This document shows positions 18,907-26,896 of a stretch of DNA of 64,000 nt, in pieces (within the stretch, counting starts at the first letter, position 1; every line of letters starts with the position of its first letter). The notes beneath the pieces are model-generated. The model was not told the origin of the DNA. It saw nothing but the letters and a program-made list of their open reading frames with translations, and did not search any database. Origin of the DNA: Prochlorococcus sp. AG-363-P08 (GTDB taxonomy: Bacteria > Cyanobacteriota > Cyanobacteriia > PCC-6307 > Cyanobiaceae). Made by a program: the position numbers and the translations under genes. The DNA lies in contig QCGE01000002.1 of NCBI GenBank assembly GCA_003278195.1, forward strand, positions 62,001-126,000. Direction: 5' to 3'.

Positions 18907-19512
18907 ATGCGATCTCTACCGTTGAATCTCTCTCCAGGGAGCGATCTTCGACTTTCTATTGAAAAGGTGGCACAAGAACAGGGTGCCAACGGTTTCGTGT
19001 TGGGAGTGGTCGGGAATCTGTCTAGGGCTGCCTTTCAATGTCCCGGTAATTCAGAACCAACAGTTTTAGAAGGAAATTTAGAGATCATTACTCTTAATGG
19101 CACCCTTTCCCCTGATGGTGTTCATCTCCATTTGAGCCTTTCTGATGCTGCCTGTCAGGTATGGGGAGGTCATCTTGAACCAGGTACTCTTGTTTTAAAA
19201 GGCGCCGACATTTTGCTTGGCTTCTACCTTCAAGAAGGTAATCAAATATCTATTGATTCACTTAAAACAGCACGATTAGAGATAGCTGTAATGCCTGGTT
19301 GCCCATGGTCCAATCGTGCGTTAAGGCTTTTACAATCTTCTGAAATACCTTTTAAAAAGGAAATTGTAGATAATGATTCTTCTTTTCAGGTATTTCAGAA
19401 GAGATCAAATAATTCAACATTTCCTCAGATTTTTATCGACGGTAAATTTGTTGGTGGTTATGAATCACTGGCTGATTTAAATTCTTCTGGACAATTAGCT
19501 GAACTCAAGTGA
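18907..19512 (+). CDS. PPC (DUF296) domain fused to a glutaredoxin domain
   Basis: A 201-residue protein in two parts. Residues about 1-120 are a PPC/DUF296 domain, with the metal-site-like HLHLSLSD and VWGGHLEPG motifs at 73-93. Residues 121-201 are a glutaredoxin, with the active site CPWS at 132-135, TFPQ (cis-Pro) at 171-174 and the GSH-binding GGYES at 183-187. A monothiol-type or dithiol CxxS site can reduce glutathionylated proteins or bind a 2Fe-2S cluster. PPC domains in bacteria are poorly understood. Its stop overlaps the GTG start of the next gene, so the two are translationally coupled. Confidence 0.85.
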   Translation: MRSLPLNLSPGSDLRLSIEKVAQEQGANGFVLGVVGNLSRAAFQCPGNSEPTVLEGNLEIITLNGTLSPDGVHLHLSLSDAACQVWGGHLEPGTLVLKGADILLGFYLQEGNQISIDSLKTARLEIAVMPGCPWSNRALRLLQSSEIPFKKEIVDNDSSFQVFQKRSNNSTFPQIFIDGKFVGGYESLADLNSSGQLAELK

Positions 19513-19739
19513 ACTCTGGCCAAGAACCTAACCTTGATAATCTTTTCTGGAATCAGAAGCCTTTTTGGTGCAGGCCCTGGAGCATTATTCTTACAGGCTT
19601 AGTTATAATACTTCTAAGCCTTAAGTTGTTTTTTCCTTTCGCAACATTTTTCAGCTCTCTTTTCGTTTTCTTATGGTGGTGGCTATTTCTCAAAGTGGTT
19701 CCAGAGAATTATCAGAAAGAATTTGATAGTAAAAAATAA
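19509..19739 (+). CDS. Small membrane protein (DUF6737-like)
   Basis: A 76-residue protein starting at GTG, whose start overlaps the preceding stop (GTGA). A short soluble head (NLFWNQKPFWCRPWS) is followed by two hydrophobic spans (about residues 27-60) and a charged tail. The W-x-KP-x-WC-x-PW motif is characteristic of a cyanobacterial small membrane family that I associate with DUF6737. It is coupled to the PPC-glutaredoxin fusion, so a thylakoid- or membrane-linked redox role is possible but not shown. Confidence 0.7.
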   Translation: MNSGQEPNLDNLFWNQKPFWCRPWSIILTGLVIILLSLKLFFPFATFFSSLFVFLWWWLFLKVVPENYQKEFDSKK

Positions 19740-19868
19740 TTAATTTATTTGTTCGTCTCTTAAGCTACTCTTAGCTTTTATTGATTTCATATTGAGTAAT
19801 TTGCATCAAGTTATTTCAAATTTAATATTTTCAGCTAAATACTATTTTACTCGCCAATATAGAAGCAA

Positions 19869-20801
19869 TTGTTTACTTCTATATTGTCTCTTCTCATTGA
19901 TGATTCTAATACGGGATCTTTTCTTAAGATTAGAGCTTTGTTGCCTGCCCAGATACCACTATTAATGTCCTGGGCTAGAAGCGAGGGATTTACTCCTGGC
20001 AGAGGCGATGTCGCAATTTATAGACACACTGATAAACAAGGATTATGGGTTGGCTGGCTGGACCAAAGGCCTATTGGCTGTATTGCAGGAGTTAGATACA
20101 ACGCGGCATATGGATTTATTGGCTTATTCCTTGTTGTTCCTGAGGAACGTGGGAAAGGATATGGTCTTCAATTATGGCAACATGCTCTTAGGCATCTAGA
20201 TGATCTCCCTTGTATTGGGCTTGAAGCTGCCCCAGCTCGTATTGAGGATTATGCAAAATGGGATTTTTCAGTTTCTTCTACCACTACACGATGGGAATGG
20301 CTTGCTGATGGGAGTTCTTTAATTACGAACAATTTGGTTGAAAAAGAATTTGATGGCCTAAGGCTTGTAAAAGGCGATTTTATTCCACCTGATTCTGTTC
20401 AGGCTTATGACGCAATGAGAGAACCTAGTCCAAGGCCTCACTTTATTGCGGATTGGTTGAAGCATCCGGCAGGAACAGTTGTTGCACTGCTTGATGGCAA
20501 CGACGATTGTCATGGCTTTGGTCGAATTAGGCCTTGTCTCCTTAGAGATGGCGAAGGATGGCGTATTGGCCCTCTTTTGGCTGATACGCCTCGTTTAGCT
20601 GAGTTATTGGTTAAAAGTTTGCTTGATAGTCATCCAGGTGTAGTTCTTATAGATACTCCTGGGTTGAATCCTTTAGCAGATGAGCTCTTTAGAAAGCTCG
20701 GCTTTGAGGCCCTTTCAACTACTGTCCGTATGTATCGTGGTACCCAGCCACCTATATCAATGAATGATGTTTATGGTTTGGCATGTTTAGAACTTGGCTA
20801 G
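19869..20801 (+). CDS. GNAT-family N-acetyltransferase
   Basis: A 310-residue protein with an N-terminal GNAT fold: GLWVGWLDQRPIGCIAGVRY, then the acetyl-CoA loop VVPEERGKGYGLQLWQHAL at about residues 88-106. The C-terminal half resembles a second, degenerate acetyltransferase domain, as in the two-domain YitH/HolE-like group (DAMREPSPRPHF, GPLLADTPRLAELLV). The frame opens at a TTG; a later in-frame ATG just before SWARSEGF is a plausible true start. The substrate is unknown. It stands alone between short gaps. Confidence 0.85.
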   Translation: MFTSILSLLIDDSNTGSFLKIRALLPAQIPLLMSWARSEGFTPGRGDVAIYRHTDKQGLWVGWLDQRPIGCIAGVRYNAAYGFIGLFLVVPEERGKGYGLQLWQHALRHLDDLPCIGLEAAPARIEDYAKWDFSVSSTTTRWEWLADGSSLITNNLVEKEFDGLRLVKGDFIPPDSVQAYDAMREPSPRPHFIADWLKHPAGTVVALLDGNDDCHGFGRIRPCLLRDGEGWRIGPLLADTPRLAELLVKSLLDSHPGVVLIDTPGLNPLADELFRKLGFEALSTTVRMYRGTQPPISMNDVYGLACLELG

Positions 20802-20844
20802 AAAATTCTGATTGGTTTTTTCATCTTATTGAATATTTTGGAAG

Positions 20845-21039
20845 CTAATCTTTTTTGTCTCTTAGACTTTGTTTTTCCATAAGAAGTTCACATTCAAGTT
20901 GTTCTATTAATTTTGAAACTAAAGACTGGAATTCAGGTTGGCAACCTTTAAATGCGGCTTTATGTCTGATAGGTTCGTTTCGAGTTCTTAGATCGGTCAG
21001 CATCAATTGCAAAGCGTCAATTTTGGCATTTGTAATCAT
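20845..21039 (-). CDS. Small conserved hypothetical protein
   Basis: A 64-residue, soluble, helical and charged protein (LQLMLTDLRTRNEPIRHKAAFKG ... LIEQLECELLMEKQSL). Its pattern of heptad-like leucines suggests a short coiled coil. It lies between the convergent GNAT gene and the NAD(P)-binding gene, with a 32 nt gap to the latter's stop. No function can be assigned. Confidence 0.5.
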   Translation of the reverse strand: MITNAKIDALQLMLTDLRTRNEPIRHKAAFKGCQPEFQSLVSKLIEQLECELLMEKQSLRDKKD

Positions 21040-21071
21040 TGCCTTTCAGGTGAAATTCATTTATGAGACTA

Positions 21072-21752
21072 TTACGCCGATAGCGGAAATTCTTTAATGG
21101 CTTGACTCATCTTTATCTTAGGAATTTCTTTTGAGCTGGTGACTTCAATTATTCTGTTTATTGAGCTAGGAGTTTGAAGTGCTTCAATACACGACTTTGC
21201 TACTAATCTTCGTGGTATATAGGCGTCTTTTTGCAGATCAGGACCTGTAAATTTAATACCTTCTCTCTGAATATCATCTTCTCTTTCATTCAGTCCTCCA
21301 GGTCTGATGACAGTCCAATCCAGTCCACTCTTTTCAAGAACTTGTTCACCAATTCGTTTCCAGATAAGTATTAGTCCAAAAAGATTGAGGGGATGAATCC
21401 ACTGTCCTGCACAAAGGGAGCTGACTAGGACTACTCTTTTTACACCACTTCGCTTGCAACTTTCTATTTGTCTACTTACTCCAAGGGCATCTACTCGAGC
21501 TGGTCCAGTTAAATCAATAGATGGCCTTGCTCCGGTTGCTATTACAAGTGCGTCACAACCTTCTAGAGCAGCATCCAAAGCTTGTTTATCAGCAAGTGAA
21601 ACCACATATTTTTTGTATTTGCTCCTGTTTAGGGTACTGGGGAGCTCTGAGTTGGTACGAACAAGTAGCCGAACTTGCCATCCTTTTGAGATTGCTTCTT
21701 GGGCTATCCGATAGCCAGTTTTTCCAGATGCGCCACTAATGACAAGTTTCAC
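21072..21752 (-). CDS. NAD(P)-binding atypical SDR
   Basis: A 226-residue single-domain Rossmann protein with the NADP-binding motif VISGASGKTGYRIAQEA at the N-terminus and an Arg after the second strand (VRLLVRTNSE) that favours NADP. It has GCDALVIATGARPS, RVVLVSSLCAG and the substrate-side WTVIRPGGLNE motif of the atypical SDR5/Ycf39-HCF173-like group. In phototrophs such proteins often act in photosystem assembly or pigment delivery. It is transcribed on the minus strand before the 64-residue gene. Confidence 0.85.
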   Translation of the reverse strand: MKLVISGASGKTGYRIAQEAISKGWQVRLLVRTNSELPSTLNRSKYKKYVVSLADKQALDAALEGCDALVIATGARPSIDLTGPARVDALGVSRQIESCKRSGVKRVVLVSSLCAGQWIHPLNLFGLILIWKRIGEQVLEKSGLDWTVIRPGGLNEREDDIQREGIKFTGPDLQKDAYIPRRLVAKSCIEALQTPSSINRIIEVTSSKEIPKIKMSQAIKEFPLSA

Positions 21753-21902
21753 TTAAATACCTCTCTCTTGTTTTTGGTATAGCTAATAAAGACTATTCTT
21801 TGAAGAATATGTTTGGTTTTCATGATTTTTTAATTCATAAGTTGCTTTTCCAAGCATTCATAGAATTGCAATATCTTCAGGTTGATACAACGTAATCTTA
21901 AA

Positions 21903-22571
21903 TTAAGGTTTTATCCACAAAATAGGTTCATTTCTATTAGGGAAAAGAAGTTTGCATAAATCGCATGTCATTCCATTGCAACCTCTCGCTGTGCAGTGTT
22001 CTCTTCCGTAGAAAATAATTTGTAGATGTAATTTATTCCAAATACTTTTTGGAAAAAGTATTTTGAGATCTTTTTCCGTTTGAATTACACTTTTGCCATT
22101 AGTTAATTCCCATCGCTGAGCAAGTCGATGAATGTGAGTGTCCACTGGAAAGGTTGGAATTCCGTAAGCTTGTGCCATAACAACACTTGCTGTTTTATGC
22201 CCTACTCCAGGCAATGATTCAAGATCATCAAAATTATCTGGAACTTTTCCATTGTGCTTTTCAATAATGATTTGAGACAATCTATAAATGTTCCGAGATT
22301 TTGTTTTTGAAAGGCCAATTTGTTTGATTAGTTCAAGGATATTTGGTTGACCAAGGTCTTTCATGGAATATGGATCAGAGGCTAGTTTAAATAGCTTAGG
22401 AGATATTTCATTTACTTTTTTATCAGTACTTTGGGCGCTAAGAACTACAGCTATAAGAAGAGTAAAAATATTGATATGATCTAATGGAATCGGAGGTGAT
22501 GGATAGAGCTTATCAAGATAATCGCATATTAATTTGATACGCTCGCTTTTGTTTTTATTTTGGCTATTCAT
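21903..22571 (-). CDS. nth: Endonuclease III (bifunctional DNA glycosylase/AP lyase)
   Basis: A base-excision repair enzyme of 222 residues with the HhH-GPD fold: helix-hairpin-helix LPGVGHKTASVVMAQA, where the Lys is the Schiff-base nucleophile, and FPVDTHIHRLAQRW with the catalytic Asp. Four C-terminal Cys (CTARGCNGMTCDLC) should hold a 4Fe-4S cluster, but with C-x4-C-x4-C-x2-C spacing instead of the E. coli C-x6-C-x2-C-x5-C. It is downstream of the TVP38 gene by 3 nt, so likely co-transcribed with it. Confidence 0.93.
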   Translation of the reverse strand: MNSQNKNKSERIKLICDYLDKLYPSPPIPLDHINIFTLLIAVVLSAQSTDKKVNEISPKLFKLASDPYSMKDLGQPNILELIKQIGLSKTKSRNIYRLSQIIIEKHNGKVPDNFDDLESLPGVGHKTASVVMAQAYGIPTFPVDTHIHRLAQRWELTNGKSVIQTEKDLKILFPKSIWNKLHLQIIFYGREHCTARGCNGMTCDLCKLLFPNRNEPILWIKP

Positions 22572-22574
22572 TTT

Positions 22575-23243
22575 TTAGATCTTTACTCTGCTTTCTTTGC
22601 TTGCAGACTTTTTAATCTTATTAGTTATTAACCCTAATAATAAAACACCTATTGCTGAGATTATAAGTATTTTCTTTCCCCCTTCTAGTGCTCCAGACCC
22701 AAGTGCAACTATAGGAGGATTTGAGATGGCTATGCTTACTAATAATGCAGGCAGGAACATCCTCCAAGACGTTTTTGTTAAACCAATTCCATAAGAAACA
22801 AAATCAAATAGACCTGTCATAAGTAAGCCTGTTATTAGAAAGAAATTACTTTCTATATTTCTACTGCTAAATTTTTCTACTTTATTCATAAATTTTTTAC
22901 CTACTAGTCTTGTGACTAGCTTTCTTCCATAATACTTTGCTAAGAAGAAACATAGCGAGCAAGAAACTATATCTGCGCTGCAAATTAGGACTAGGCCTTT
23001 TTTAAACCCAAACAATCCACCTGACAAGAGGGAATAGGCAGTACTAGGTAATGCAGGAATTAAAACACTTGTGAACCTTAGGGTGAATATTGATAATTCA
23101 CTAAGAATACCTTCATCATTTAAGTTGCTTCTTAACTGTTCTAACCCAGTTGAATACACGCCAATAAATATACCTATTAATATTGCAAGTAAAAGAGCAC
23201 TGAAGAAATGCTCTTTCTTTAACCTTTGTATCCTGAAGCCCAT
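22575..23243 (-). CDS. TVP38/TMEM64 (VTT-domain) membrane protein
   Basis: A 222-residue membrane protein of the DedA/VTT superfamily with several hydrophobic spans. The conserved motif region PALPSTAYSLLSGGLFGFKKG (about residues 60-80) and the late GSGALEGGK match TVP38/TMEM64 proteins, which are lipid scramblase-like or small-ion transport-like. The ATG start follows an unbroken run of A residues (15 T on the plus strand, 23243-23257), without any Shine-Dalgarno. It precedes nth by 3 nt. Confidence 0.85.
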   Translation of the reverse strand: MGFRIQRLKKEHFFSALLLAILIGIFIGVYSTGLEQLRSNLNDEGILSELSIFTLRFTSVLIPALPSTAYSLLSGGLFGFKKGLVLICSADIVSCSLCFFLAKYYGRKLVTRLVGKKFMNKVEKFSSRNIESNFFLITGLLMTGLFDFVSYGIGLTKTSWRMFLPALLVSIAISNPPIVALGSGALEGGKKILIISAIGVLLLGLITNKIKKSASKESRVKI

Positions 23244-23659
23244 TTTTTTTTTTTTTTGATATCTTAATGGATAGTCTAGTTGTTCTTCAGCAAATCATTC
23301 AAATACAAACCCAACATAACTATTCCTTGTCCCAAATCTTACTTCTATAGACTACTAAGCTAAAAATTTTACTTTTCACCCTTTTATATTTTCAATTTTA
23401 GAAATAATTAGCTAATTATATTGAAATTAAAAAGTTTTTCATAAGAAAATCTCTCAATAGCCTCTGTAGGCCATGGGCTGAGCAACGCTGCTTGAAAGTG
23501 ATAAATGATACATCGACATGTCTCTTTTGAACTTTGTTGTTAGCCTCTCTTGTCTTATCTGCTTAAAGACTGCAAAGTGCGGCAGAATAAACCTATAAAA
23601 AGAGTAAGGTAAAAACTATTTTTTCAGATTAATGAGTTTTCGAATCAATAATTTTTATT
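23244..23659. other. Gene-free region upstream of the iron cluster
   Basis: This 416-base stretch lies between the divergent TVP38 gene and the ABC ATPase. It has the poly-T tract at its left end and AT-rich sequence in the middle. An 11-codon ATG frame at 23632-23667 overlaps the GTG start of the ATPase. A loose GATAAATGATAC element lies near 23502. I see no further gene, tRNA or clear terminator. It probably contains the promoter of the ABC ATPase. Confidence 0.35.
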
Positions 23660-24718
23660 GTGTCTGATAAATCCTTGCTAATAAAGGGGCTTTGGCATAA
23701 CTATGCAAAGCCTGAATGCGGTCAATGGACTTTAAAGGATATCGATTTCACCTTGCATTCAGGAGAACTTGTTGGAATGTTGGGTCCCTCAGGGTGCGGG
23801 AAGACAACTCTTTTGCGTTTAATAGCAGGGTTTGAAACTCCCAGTAAAGGTCATATCTATATAAATGGGGAGGAGATAGCAAGTTCTGCAAGCATTCAAC
23901 CTCCGGAAAGAAGACGCATAGGAATGGTTTTTCAGGACTACGCCCTCTTCCCACATTTGAGCGCTTGGAAAAATGTTTGTTTTGGATTAAAGCGAGGTCA
24001 GGATCAATCAAGGGCTCTTTGGTTGCTAGAACTCTTAGGTTTAGAAAACCTTAGGAACAGGTATCCACATGAACTTTCTGGTGGTCAAAGACAACGCTTG
24101 GCTTTGGCAAGAGCTCTTGCGCCTGGAACCTCGATAGTCTTATTAGATGAACCTTTCTCAAACTTAGATGTAGAGGTCAGATTAAGACTTAGAACTGAAC
24201 TTCCTGCAGTCCTTAAGTCTTGTGGTGCTAGCGGTATTCTTGTTACTCATGATCCACAAGAGGCCCTAGCTATCTGTGATCGGGTGGCTGTCTTAAGAGA
24301 TGGAGTTTTGCATCAATGCGCTGAACCTGGAGAGTTAATTCATCAACCAGCTACGCCTTTTGTTGGTCGATTTGTTCTACAGAGAAATGTTTTGGGTATA
24401 AATAAAAAAGGTAAAAATTATCTTACCCCATTAGGCTCTATCTCGATCCCATCAGACCCTAAGGCCATAAATGCAAATATGCTAATGATTGATGAATACT
24501 CGCTCACTATAAAGGAAGATATGCAAGGTCATGCAGTTATTCAAGGAAGAGAGTTTTTAGGAAGTGATTGGCTATTTAAAGTGAATTTAAATGGACAAAT
24601 ACTTAGGGTTAGGCAGCCGATTGACTTTTCATTGAAGCCAGGAGATCATTGCAGCCTAAGCTTTTTACCTAATAGTAAAGGGATTCTTTTTCCAGGATCA
24701 ATTCCGTGTTTACTTTGA
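23660..24718 (+). CDS. Iron-type ABC transporter ATPase (FbpC/FutC-like)
   Basis: The ATP-hydrolysing subunit of an importer, 352 residues, start GTG. Walker A is GPSGCGKTT, the Q-loop is VFQDYALFPH, the signature LSGGQRQRLALARAL, and Walker B VLLDEPFSNLD; the H-loop is ILVTHD. The C-terminal third (after about residue 235) is the regulatory TOBE-like part of the CysA/FbpC/PotA group. Its place beside two ferritins, a Fur box and a Crp regulator points to Fe(III). No permease or binding protein is adjacent, so it must act with subunits elsewhere. Confidence 0.9.
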   Translation: MSDKSLLIKGLWHNYAKPECGQWTLKDIDFTLHSGELVGMLGPSGCGKTTLLRLIAGFETPSKGHIYINGEEIASSASIQPPERRRIGMVFQDYALFPHLSAWKNVCFGLKRGQDQSRALWLLELLGLENLRNRYPHELSGGQRQRLALARALAPGTSIVLLDEPFSNLDVEVRLRLRTELPAVLKSCGASGILVTHDPQEALAICDRVAVLRDGVLHQCAEPGELIHQPATPFVGRFVLQRNVLGINKKGKNYLTPLGSISIPSDPKAINANMLMIDEYSLTIKEDMQGHAVIQGREFLGSDWLFKVNLNGQILRVRQPIDFSLKPGDHCSLSFLPNSKGILFPGSIPCLL

Positions 24719-24793
24719 AAATTTATTTTCTAATACCACTTTTAAAGTATGTTAGTTAGTTGACTAATTTATAAACTTTGGATTGTTTTTAAC

Positions 24794-24937
24794 TTAATTC
24801 CCGCATTGACATTTACCACCCTTCCAGTGAGAGCACTTTTTCTTTTTGCAGCCTTTCTTTTTGGTCTGCTTAACAGATCTCCTGGCAGGAAAATCGCCTG
24901 TTAACTCTAAACCTATTGTTGGGGCTGTATAAGCCAT
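24794..24937 (-). CDS. 47-residue Cys-rich small protein, Fur-box-linked
   Basis: An ATG-to-TAA frame of 48 codons, not previously called as an ORF because of its size. The N-terminus (MAYTAPTIGLELTGDFPARR) is neutral, and the C-terminal half is a basic Cys cluster: KKKGCKKKKCSHWKGGKCQCGN, with Cys at 30, 35, 43 and 45, and a His at 37. That looks like a small metal-binding or Fe-S-binding peptide. The Fur-like box at 24956-24974 lies 19 nt upstream of its ATG and covers the probable -10 element (TATAAT on the minus strand). It is encoded between the iron ABC ATPase and ferritin. The function is unknown. Confidence 0.7.
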   Translation of the reverse strand: MAYTAPTIGLELTGDFPARRSVKQTKKKGCKKKKCSHWKGGKCQCGN

Positions 24938-24955
24938 GCTTGCTTCGTTGAAGCT

Positions 24956-24974
24956 GATAATGATTCGCATTATA
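24956..24974. promoter_or_regulatory. Fur-box-like operator
   Basis: The 19 bases GATAATGATTCGCATTATA match the classical Fur consensus GATAATGATAATCATTATC at 15 of 19 positions, counted by eye. It overlaps the probable minus-strand -10 of the 47-residue Cys-rich gene and lies about 140 nt upstream of the ferritin start. It therefore probably represses the small gene when iron is ample. Experimental footprinting is absent; a chance match in AT-rich DNA is possible but less likely at this position. Confidence 0.65.
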
Positions 24975-25113
24975 TCTAATCGGAATCAGTGCTAGGCGAA
25001 AAAGTTTGCAATTATTGGAATCGTTGTATCATCCATCACATGGCAACTGAGATAGCCTTCCTTATCTTTGGAATCTATTAGCTGCCTTTTTGTCCGCGCT
25101 TTCTTTCTTTACC

Positions 25114-25692
25114 ATGTCGTCTACAACAAATACATACTCTCTGAAAGTTGCGACAGGACCAGCAGGGAGAGCAATGGCTCATCCAATGGATGAATCATTA
25201 GTAGAGTCACTTCAGCAACATTTAACTTTAGAGAGGTCGGCAAGTGCTTCATATTTTGCAAATGCAATATGGTTTGCTGAAAGAGAACTGAGAGGATTTT
25301 CTAAATACTTCAAGCAAGAATCTCAAACAGAACAGATTCATGCGGGAATATTCGCAGACTATTTAATTGCAAGGGGCCAGACAGTAAAGCTGGAGGCAAT
25401 TCAAGCCCCGCGACAAAATTGGGAATCAGTAGAAGAAGTTATGTCAATTGCTTTTCAAATGGAAGCGGACGTTACTTCATCTCTTCATCAGTTATATTCC
25501 ATGGCAGAAAGATCCTCTGACATGAGGACAACAGTGTTTTTAGACCCAACTATAGATGGACAGGTTAAATCTGAAAATGAATTCGCTCATCTTTTGGGGC
25601 GTGTAAAGATTGCAAATTCAGATCCTTCTGCAATTCTAATAATTGATGGAGAGTTGACTAACGGAATAAATAGTCCTGCCCAGATTGCTTAG
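25114..25692 (+). CDS. Ferritin with altered iron-site residues
   Basis: A 192-residue four-helix ferritin; the start is taken at ATG 25114 since the earlier in-frame TTG at 25090 adds an unlikely extension. Conserved ligands are E40, the E73-x-x-H76 pair and E117. In the last helix, the usual A-E-Q-x-x-E-E pattern is changed: G149, Q150, S153, E154, so two carboxylates are missing relative to the second ferritin at 26.9 kb. The N-terminal extension (about 25 residues) is rich in Ser/Thr. It stores iron or handles Fe2+/O2 in the cytosol; the modified site may change speed or gas reactivity. It is next to the Fur box and the iron ABC ATPase. Confidence 0.9.
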   Translation: MSSTTNTYSLKVATGPAGRAMAHPMDESLVESLQQHLTLERSASASYFANAIWFAERELRGFSKYFKQESQTEQIHAGIFADYLIARGQTVKLEAIQAPRQNWESVEEVMSIAFQMEADVTSSLHQLYSMAERSSDMRTTVFLDPTIDGQVKSENEFAHLLGRVKIANSDPSAILIIDGELTNGINSPAQIA

Positions 25693-25748
25693 TTGGAAAT
25701 TAACTGTATTATTTCTTTTCTGGTCTAAGTTTATTTTTATTAAAAGGT

Positions 25749-26027
25749 TTAAGTGCTTAATTTATATCTTCGGCTTAATTCAATTAGGAATTCAAGTGAA
25801 AGATTATCATGATATTTTTCCTTAATTAATTTCTCTGCGGTTAACAGCACTTCTTTGCGCCTTCTATCTAATTCCTTAAGCTCCAGGTCTAGCCTGGAAC
25901 ATAAATCGACATTTTTGGTGGTCTGAATAGATTTAATCACATATTCGCTTCTACACCTAATAGAGTAAACCTCTCTACATAGGCTCCCAACAAGCGAGTC
26001 TGAAGTTGAGGCTGAGATGTTATTCAT
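25749..26027 (-). CDS. Small helical hypothetical protein downstream of the Crp regulator
   Basis: A 92-residue, highly charged, helical protein (LCREVYSIRCRSEYVIKSIQTTKNVDLCSRLDLELKELDRRRKEV) with three Cys in its N-terminal half. It starts 7 nt after the Crp-family gene ends on the same strand, so it is probably in that operon. No family is recognised. It may be a partner or small effector of the regulator, but that is only inferred from position. Confidence 0.55.
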   Translation of the reverse strand: MNNISASTSDSLVGSLCREVYSIRCRSEYVIKSIQTTKNVDLCSRLDLELKELDRRRKEVLLTAEKLIKEKYHDNLSLEFLIELSRRYKLST

Positions 26028-26034
26028 TATTGTT

Positions 26035-26628
26035 TTAGGCAGCTAAAGGAGCCGACTCAACAAATGTTGGAGCAAGCCTTAAAGTTGGTTCTCCAGAAGG
26101 AACACTTAGTAAATCTGCTGAACGAAGTCGAGATATAAGGCGTGTAGAGGTGACTCTAGTGGAGCCAATTAACTCACCAATTCTTTCGTGAGTAAGCCTA
26201 AAGGGGAGATCACACCAATCTCCACACCTTCTTCCAAGTCTGTTTACTAAAAGTGCAAGTAAGGCTTGAAGGCGTTGTTCAGCGCTACCTAGATGCCTGA
26301 TGCGTAGCAACTGCAATGTCCATTCGTTTACAGCATCAAAACCTTGTACTTCATTTGCTTCTACGTCACTTTTAAATATCAGAGGAGTTAGTGCTTCTAC
26401 GCATACCCCTTCACTACAGAGGCGATCAGTTCTTAGCTGATCACCTCCTTGAAGGAAGGCTAATGTCATTCCTTCCGTTTCTTCGCAAGGGCAGTAAACA
26501 CGGGCAATACCCTCAATTACCTCTAGACAAGAAGTCCCCCCACGGGAAGCGGGGTCTATAAGTACTGATTGACCAGTTGGCATTCGTACAGAACTTATTG
26601 GGTCATCCGGGAGAAAACGAAAGCTCAT
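26035..26628 (-). CDS. Crp/Fnr-family transcription regulator
   Basis: About 197 residues from the ATG at 26626-26628; an in-frame TTG farther upstream would add 29 residues. The N-terminal two thirds are a compact beta-rich effector domain (QSVLIDPASRGGTSCLEVIEGIARVYC, EGMTLAFLQGGDQLRTDRL). The C-terminus has the winged helix with recognition part THERIGELIGSTRVTSTRLISRLRS. The cAMP-binding RxS motif is not evident, so it senses something else. It sits between two ferritin genes beside an iron transporter ATPase, which makes an iron- or redox-responsive role likely. Confidence 0.88.
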   Translation of the reverse strand: MSFRFLPDDPISSVRMPTGQSVLIDPASRGGTSCLEVIEGIARVYCPCEETEGMTLAFLQGGDQLRTDRLCSEGVCVEALTPLIFKSDVEANEVQGFDAVNEWTLQLLRIRHLGSAEQRLQALLALLVNRLGRRCGDWCDLPFRLTHERIGELIGSTRVTSTRLISRLRSADLLSVPSGEPTLRLAPTFVESAPLAA

Positions 26629-26896
26629 TTTTATAAAGAAACGAGGAGCTTGTTGAGAACTGATCGCAACCCTATACGCAAAGAGGGGGTATTTGCAAGC
26701 GATTCTCAATAGCAAGAGGCTTCTTGAGATGGATTTTCAATTTGATATACAAGTTGGTATCAAATAATTCCTTTGCATGACTTATTTATTACAGGATTTT
26801 GGATTGTTGGGGTATCGAAACATGGCTTTTTGAAACATCCTTGGGTTTTCTTTTGGGCTAAGTGAGCGAGAAGGCTTGCAATTCTGGAAATATGCC

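Noticed and set aside
23632-23667. An 11-codon upstream frame ending inside the ABC ATPase start
   Set aside because: Too short to judge; no leader-peptide pattern or attenuator hairpin is visible.
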